A stretch of DNA of 64,000 nt from Ananas comosus (Eukaryota; Streptophyta; Magnoliopsida; Poales; Bromeliaceae). Under the pieces are notes generated by a model. That model made no database searches. It was not told the origin of the DNA and saw nothing but the letters and a program-made list of their open reading frames with translations. Position 1 is the stretch's first letter, and each line of letters opens with the position of its first letter. Shown piece by piece: positions 58,155 to 64,000 of the stretch. The stretch lies in the NCBI RefSeq assembly GCF_001540865.1, contig NC_033621.1, positions 15,250,213 through 15,314,212 on the forward strand, written 5' to 3'. Position numbers and translations under genes: made by a program.

Positions 58155-58299
58155 GACCTAGTCTGTTAGTGCGTTGCATTTGTTTTGTGACCTAGTTGGT
58201 CGGTTCTTGTATCTCGTATCTGTGACCTATTCGGTCGGTTTACTGCATTGTTATCATGACCTACTTGGTCAGTTGGACTATTTGATGACCTATACGGTC
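58155..58299. promoter_or_regulatory. Array of GACC-N5-GGTC dyads in the family B LTR
   Basis: Sites GACCTAGTTGGTC (58,189), GACCTATTCGGTC (58,224), GACCTACTTGGTC (58,258) and GACCTATACGGTC (58,287), with a weaker one at 58,155. Starts are 34, 35, 34 and 29 bp apart; three of the four sites are followed by GGT-type extensions (GGTCGGT). The same dyads appear in the other family B copies (near 28,257-28,426, 45,967-46,015 and 62,537-62,620). The arrangement suggests binding sites for a dimeric protein. Confidence 0.7.
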
Positions 58300-58774
58300 G
58301 GTATACCCTGAAGGGTAGGATTGTCGGCTAGCTACCGATGGTTGGTTATTGAGCATATTAGCATCGATCACTACTGCTCGTACGCATTTCACGAATACCA
58401 GCGGCTTGATCCACCGCAAGAGGGTGTTCTTTTCTGGAAAAGTGGTTGGGAGTGCCAGCCTGTGAGCTCGGGTGCTTTATGCGAGGGTTATATGCTTTTC
58501 AGACCCGGGTGCTTATGCGAGGGTCAGTTACAGATTAGAGCAGTTGTGGTACAGGCCTGAGGTGTGCGGACCAATATGGCAGTTTCAGATTGGGTATCTT
58601 TGGACTTCTCGTCCGGTTGATGCATACATATAGTAGCAGTAGTTATTCATTTATACATCTCGTTTCTATATTATCGTTGCTACTGTTTACACTTACCCAT
58701 ACTGTTGTATATTCTCCTTGATTGGTGAGTACCCCTCGCCCTCGTCGGCTTGCGGTACCCACTGGAGGGGAGAC

Positions 58775-59448
58775 TACTAGAAAATTAGTCATTAGTGGCA
58801 TTTATTTATGCTGCTAAATGATCAACAAATGCTGTTAAAAGTTTTAGCAGCATATGATACTAAATGCTGCCTATGCTAATTTTCCTAAAAGTATTAGTAG
58901 CATTAATTATAAATGCCGCCAATATAAATCAATTAGTGTCATTAGGAATATGCCGCTAAAAGGGATTAAATGCTAATTTTAAATTATTTATTAGTGGCAC
59001 ATAAATATAATGCCGCTAATACAAATATCTGATTTTAGAAATTAAAATTTTAAAATTTTAATTTTATATTTAATTTTTTTGAGATGCTAACCACTTCATT
59101 TATTTCTTTTTGTCTTAAACTTTGTTGGAAATGTGAATCAACTAGGATTCGAACTTGAGATCTCGAGTACCAACAACCAAGTCCTTTGCCACTTGCGCTA
59201 GCGACTATTAGTTATGTATATTTTAATTTTTTATATTTTAAGTCTTCTATTTTAAAATTTTAAAATTTTAAAATTTTAAAATTAGATACTAAATTTAAAT
59301 TTTTAATTTTGAAATATGAAATTTTAAGTTTCAAAATTAATAGTTTTAAATTTGAAATTTAAAATTTAAAATAAATTTAAAATTTTAAAATTTAAAAATT
59401 AATAAATGCTGCGGAGTAAATGCCGCTAAATCATGAATTTGTAGTAGT
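58775..59448. mobile_element. Non-autonomous CACTA-like element, TSD GAC
   Basis: The right end ..TTTGTAGTAGT and the left end TACTAGAAAATTAG are inverted (ACTACTACAAATT style). GAC flanks both sides (58,772-58,774 and 59,449-59,451). Comparison with another family B copy (near 61,985) confirms the uninterrupted site GGGGAGACATG. Subterminal repeats TTAGTGGCAT and AAATGCCGCTAA occur near both ends. There is no transposase. The left end seems to have lost the first bases of the CACTA terminus. Confidence 0.78.
59081..59206 (-). mobile_element. tRNA-derived SINE fragment
   Basis: On the minus strand GCGCAAGTGGCAAAGG (A-box-like) is followed, about 30 bases on, by AAGTTCGAATCC (B box) and then GATTCACATTTCC. 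This is the Pol III promoter layout of a tRNA-related SINE head. No complete tRNA fold or anticodon arm can be drawn, so it is not a tRNA gene. It lies inside the CACTA-like element. Confidence 0.72.
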
Positions 59449-60123
59449 GACATGTGTACATGTTCTCACCCCCCACCCCCATTACAGGTGACGTCGCGGG
59501 TCCTAGTGGGACGGATCGTGAGGAGCGTACTTAGCGATCATTAGAGCCACTGTCCTGTCATTTGGTTTAACTCTTAACTCAGTTTCTTTTAATAAATGAC
59601 TTAGATAGCATTTATGGTTCAGTATTTTATATGAATTGAATTATTGGGATTTTACGAATGTAATAAAGGATTTGTGATTCTTGTAAACTGAAAATAGTTT
59701 TCTACCCCTCGTGGTAGTGAGTTTTAAAAGGAAAATGTTTCCGTGTGGGAAACAATTTTTAAAAGGTTTTTCTTGATTTTCATGACTTAGAGTTTTTAAA
59801 ATGAGTTTCCGGGTGGGAAACATTTTAAACTAATAGTTGTGAATTTATGGATAAATTCTGAATGTGAATGTGAATGTGAATGTGAATGGTGTGTGAATAT
59901 ATGGATGTTCATTTGTGGTGGTTGTATCCTGTATTGCGAATTATGATCTTATACTTGTGCGACACCGTGCAAATACAGGAGAGACTCTGTCCATGTGAAC
60001 AGTGAACTCTCTATATTTGTCGTGGATCTGGCACACTCTAGAAGTCAACTTTTCAAAAAAAAAAAATTGTGCACTTCCGCATTGCTTTTAAATCAAATAG
60101 GGACCCTTGGGCGTGACACTTGC

Positions 60124-61313
60124 CAACAGATCCGCCACATACACAAGAAGCCTTGTGTACACGAAGCGATAGAAGCACCTATAAACAATACAAGAACCAC
60201 TACTAGAAAGTAACAGAGCTACTAAAATGAAAATAAATAGTCACTTATACAGACATGTAATCCAAGGTGTAACATAAACCAAAGGTACAACATCAACACC
60301 TCACAACTCTCAGCAGATGAAACAAAATACAATTATATGTACATGACTATAAACAACTACTGTCACCACTGCCAATCCAAAGGGACCTCCGACCGGCCAG
60401 TTCAGCCTGTACCGAAGCTACTCCACGCACTACCCACAAGGGTTACTGATCTCAGTAGAATGCCTAAAAGGACTGCTACGACAAGAACGCAAAAAGGCCT
60501 CACTTCGGAGCTGCACTCGGGGGAGCTACCAAACCGAGCAAAAGAGCGTACTCTATCTAGCTCAATCAGGCTCACGCAGGCTATAGTCGATGCAAATGCT
60601 CAAACGGGTCGAAGAACCAAAGCTCACGTGCCTTCGGCACAATCTGATGCAAAAAATACAGATCTGGGTCCATCGTTAATCCGGACAACACCTGACAATA
60701 GAAACAGTCTAAACACTACTGTAAAAATTTACTCGGCATCTTAGCATGAGAGTAATCTCAAGCTACACTAATCTGAGTATCTGTGACGCACTAGCAGCGG
60801 CAATACAATAGTGAAAATAGCTCATGAAGCTAAATCTGATCAAATGGATGACAAGTTTAATGTGTAGGTTTTCTCCTAAGTTAATTTCCAATTCAGCATG
60901 TAGTAATCATCTATATTAACGAAATTAAGCTCCAAATTCAAATTTCATATAATAACATATGAATCTATAATTTGAGCTACAAAACATGATGATCGATACA
61001 AAAGAATGCATGCTAAAATCTTTACAACTTAGAAGGAATTCCATAGATTTCGATAGATATTAACCCACTTAAATAAATAATCCAACCACAGAGCAAAGGA
61101 CTTCGCTTATGAGAACTCCAACTCCAACTCAACTAAGCTTCACTGCAAGGATCTAAAAGATTTGGATTCCCAGACCTTCAACCCAGATTTGCAGGAAAAC
61201 CCAAAATAGCAAGCATAAATTTTGAAATTTAGAGCTAAAAATTTGGGAATTGAAGTTTAAAAATACACTCAACCTACCTTAGAGCAGAAGGCTTAAATTT
61301 CCAAATAAGTTGC
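60124..61313 (-). mobile_element. Family D LTR fragment between two family B copies
   Basis: Continues the LTR whose end lies at 55,455-55,489. On the minus strand it reads through a leader-like GTAGGTTGAGTG..AAACTTCAATTCCC region and ends where the next family B copy inserts at 61,314 (flank GTTGC). No coding sequence recognised. Confidence 0.55.
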
Positions 61314-64000
61314 TGTCACGCCCCGGGGCCCCTTTTCAGTTTAAAACAAAGCGGAAAGCGACTGAAATTTTTTTTTTGAAAACCTGACCCCAGAGTATGC
61401 CAGATCCGCCACAAACACAGGGAATCCACTGTTCACACGGACAGAGTCTCCCCTGTATTTGCACGGCGTCACACAAGTACAAGAAGTAACCCAGGTACAA
61501 CCACAACCAAATGAACATACAAATAACCAACAATTATATATTCATACACCATTCACATCACAGGTTCACATTTATGTATTCGATATTCAAACATAAATCC
61601 ACATCTATCAGTTAAAAAGTTTCCAACCACAGAAACATGTTTTGAAATGCTAAGATGCAAAATCCACAGAAAACCTTTCGAAAACTGTTTCCTACACGAA
61701 AACCTTTATTCTTTACAAACGCTACCACGAGGGGTAGAAAATCTTTTATTTCACAAAATTCATTTATTACATTCACGAAAATCCATATTTTCAAATGTAA
61801 TAAAAATACTGAACCATATAACTGTCTAAGCTATAACAACTGAAATACTAAGGGTAATAACTATACCGAAATAACCTGGGTCGGAAGCTCTATCGTCCGC
61901 TACACACGTACCTCACGTCTCGTCCCACTACTCAACGCCCGCGATACCTGAAAAATGGTGGGGGAGGTGAGAACATGTAAACATGTCTCCCCTCCCAGTG
62001 GGTACCGCAAGCCGAAGAAGGCGAGGAGTACTCACCGGATCAGGAAGAGATAACCAACAATATGGGTAAGTAAAATACAGTAGTAACGATAATGGACGAA
62101 CGAGATATATATATATGAAAACACAACTACCGCTACTATAATGTACAACTGCAAGCATACAAAGATATCAAAACTATAGTAGCAAGACAACTGTAAAGAA
62201 AGAACTAGAAGTACATATGCAACAACCGCTACTATAGCTATATGCGTCAACCGGACGAGAAGTCCAAAAGTACCCAATCTAAACCGCCGTGTCGGTCTAA
62301 GGACCTCAGGCAAAAGCCACTATCTGCTCACACCTGGCATGTAACCCTAGCACAAGAGAACACCGCTGGGCTCACGGGTCGGATGTACGACCACTTTTCC
62401 GGAAAAGAACACCCTCCTGCGGGGGATCAACCCGCTGGTGTACGTGAAATGCACTCGAGCTGTGGCGATCAATGCGGATATGATCAATAGCCAACCGTCG
62501 GCAATCAGCCGACAATCACTGCCCCTCCGGGCATACCGACCGTGTAGGTCATCAAGCAACAAAGTGAACCAACCGAGATAGGTCAATGTACGGAAAGTAA
62601 CGAACGACCAAACAGGTCACCGATGCAAATAGGAGAACNNNNNNNNNNNNNNNNNNNNNNNNNNNNNNNNNNNNNNNNNNNNNNNNNNNNNNNNNNNNNN
62701 NNNNNNNNNNNNNNNNNNNNNNNNNNNNNNNNNNNNNNNNNNNNNNNNNNNNNNNNNNNNNNNNNNNNNNNNNNNNNNNNNNNNNNNNNNNNNNNNNNNN
62801 NNNNNNNNNNNNNNNNNNNNNNNNNNNNNNNNNNNNNNNNNNNNNNNNNNNNNNNNNNNNNNNNNNNNNNNNNNNNNNNNNNNNNNNNNNNNNNNNNNNN
62901 NNNNNNNNNNNNNNNNNNNNNNNNNNNNNNNNNNNNNNNNNNNNNNNNNNNNNNNNNNNNNNNNNNNNNNNNNNNNNNNNNNNNNNNNNNNNNNNNNNNN
63001 NNNNNNNNNNNNNNNNNNNNNNNNNNNNNNNNNNNNNNNNNNNNNNNNNNNNNNNNNNNNNNNNNNNNNNNNNNNNNNNNNNNNNNNNNNNNNNNNNNNN
63101 NNNNNNNNNNNNNNNNNNNNNNNNNNNNNNNNNNNNNNNNNNNNNNNNNNNNNNNNNNNNNNNNNNNNNNNNNNNNNNNNNNNNNNNNNNNNNNNNNNNN
63201 NNNNNNNNNNNNNNNNNNNNNNNNNNNNNNNNNNNNNNNNNNNNNNNNNNNNNNNNNNNNNNNNNNNNNNNNNNNNNNNNNNNNNNNNNNNNNNNNNNNN
63301 NNNNNNNNNNNNNNNNNNNNNNNNNNNNNNNNNNNNNNNNNNNNNNNNNNNNNNNNNNNNNNNNNNNNNNNNNNNNNNNNNNNNNNNNNNNNNNNNNNNN
63401 NNNNNNNNNNNNNNNNNNNNNNNNNNNNNNNNNNNNNNNNNNNNNNNNNNNNNNNNNNNNNNNNNNNNNNNNNNNNNNNNNNNNNNNNNNNNNNNNNNNN
63501 NNNNNNNNNNNNNNNNNNNNNNNNNNNNNNNNNNNNNNNNNNNNNNNNNNNNNNNNNNNNNNNNNNNNNNNNNNNNNNNNNNNNNNNNNNNNNNNNNNNN
63601 NNNNNNNNNNNNNNNNNNNNNNNNNAAAAAGAGAGAGATGTAAGGACTTGCGGCTGTGCGAACGGTATGTTGTCTGGCAGTATTCTGAATACTACTCCCG
63701 TGACTTCTCGTCGTCTTTGCGTTCGTACTTTTGATTGAACATCGAGCAGTATTAACCATTACTTCTATTTACTCTGCCGTAGTGTTCTATGTTGTAGTAT
63801 CCTTATAGTATAGGGGTAGAGTTAGTATGGCCATTTTATATACTATACTCGTTACCTGGTTGTCCGGTTCTCTATGGATTTTCTCGAAATCCGTGCATCA
63901 AACTCAAAATCCGTCAGCGCCAGTAGTTCCAGAATAGCTGAATCCTTCGAAATGAGCTATTGGACTGATATGAACGGAGTCCGATACGCACCAGAAGCCA
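61314..64000 (-). mobile_element. Family B LTR copy running off the window
   Basis: Starts TGTCACGCCCCGGGGCC at 61,314, the complement of the LTR end. It follows the family order through GTGGGGGAGGTGAGAACATG (61,961) and the GACC..GGTC dyads (62,537-62,620). After the N gap it continues with CCAGTAGTTCCAGAATAGC..GAGCTATTGGA.T near 63,920, matching 48,440-48,520. 63,626-63,840 is not matched to other copies. It extends beyond the window, so its LTR start and target duplication cannot be checked. Confidence 0.75.
62639..63625. other. Assembly gap, 987 N
   Basis: A run of 987 Ns inside a family B LTR copy. Its odd length suggests an estimated gap size. Nothing can be said about its content beyond the expectation of LTR sequence. 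Confidence 0.97.

Larger units (their letters stand above)
55490..60118 (+). mobile_element. Complete solo LTR of family B, TSD CTTGC
   Basis: Begins TGTAATATCCGAGATTTTG at 55,490 and ends GGGCGTGACA at 60,118, flanked by CTTGC (55,485-55,489 and 60,119-60,123). It is about 3.95 kb after removing the nested 674-bp CACTA-like element and its 3-bp duplication. Order: (TA)n(TG)n tract, a tandem repeat at an N, a TATATAG..ACCCTAG leader (56,040-56,080), a GC-rich block (56,100-56,970), a middle region, GACC..GGTC dyads (58,155-58,299), a nested element, then the GTTTCCGTGTGGGAAAC blocks and the end. This copy defines the full family B LTR. Confidence 0.88.

Noticed and set aside
59145..59198. tRNA gene on the minus strand
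   Set aside because: A- and B-box-like sequences are present but no acceptor or anticodon stem can be formed; a SINE head explains it better.
62617..63759. A 370-380 residue open frame on both strands
   Set aside because: It consists almost entirely of the 987-N gap.

Overview
This is plant nuclear DNA, most likely from a monocot. The evidence is intron-containing CACTA transposase genes, chromodomain-type Ty3/gypsy LTR retrotransposons, a Cassandra-like TRIM carrying 5S rRNA sequence, Tourist-type MITEs and a Helitron. Pineapple or a relative is a guess from the look of the repeats, not something I could test. The window is an assembled scaffold: it has single Ns, a 100-base gap (33,830-33,929), a 987-base gap (62,639-63,625) and at least two places that look misassembled.

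Layout. 1-2,320: no gene, ending in an array of GTGGCGAC dyads. 2,321-13,512: a nearly intact autonomous CACTA (En/Spm) element with a four-exon TNP2-type transposase (6,081-9,906) and a six-exon Transposase_24-type gene (10,507-12,776), both on +. It also holds a decayed host TPR-gene fragment and two strong GC hairpins. 13,989-14,791: a non-autonomous Mutator-like foldback element with a 9-bp target duplication. 15,858-17,021: a 466-bp inverted repeat plus a 95-bp direct repeat around an N, probably an assembly duplication. 16,955-20,109: a solo LTR (TSD GAATT) containing a complete 472-bp TRIM (TSD AAATT). 20-27 kb: the gene-like part, with one recognisable host gene (S40/senescence-regulator family, minus strand, 22,800-23,689), Tourist MITEs and a Helitron-like element.

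27-64 kb is a nest of LTR elements. 'Family B' (long LTRs, ends TGTAA...GACA) occurs as fragments at 27,063, 40,704, 44,862, 48,713, 49,197 and 61,314 and as a complete solo LTR at 55,490-60,118 (TSD CTTGC). A Ty3/gypsy chromovirus ('family A', 28,648-40,703, TSD TGTAC) sits inside one family B LTR. Its gag-pol is broken by a stop, frame changes and a lost stretch of integrase, and its 5' half is scrambled around the 100-N gap. A solo LTR (41,733-42,904) and a truncated LTR (42,905-44,861) share its palindromic motif. Between 51.2 and 55.4 kb lies AT-rich DNA with a possible three-exon gene fragment.

The most interesting regulatory-looking structure is in the LTRs. Family A and its relatives carry clusters of the palindrome TTGTACCGGTACAA spaced 20 or 22-23 bp apart. 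Family B LTRs carry a separate array of GACC-N5-GGTC dyads, spaced about 34-35 bp in the best copy. Both are visible by eye in several otherwise diverged copies and are the best candidates for an undescribed element-specific protein-binding or silencing-related system.
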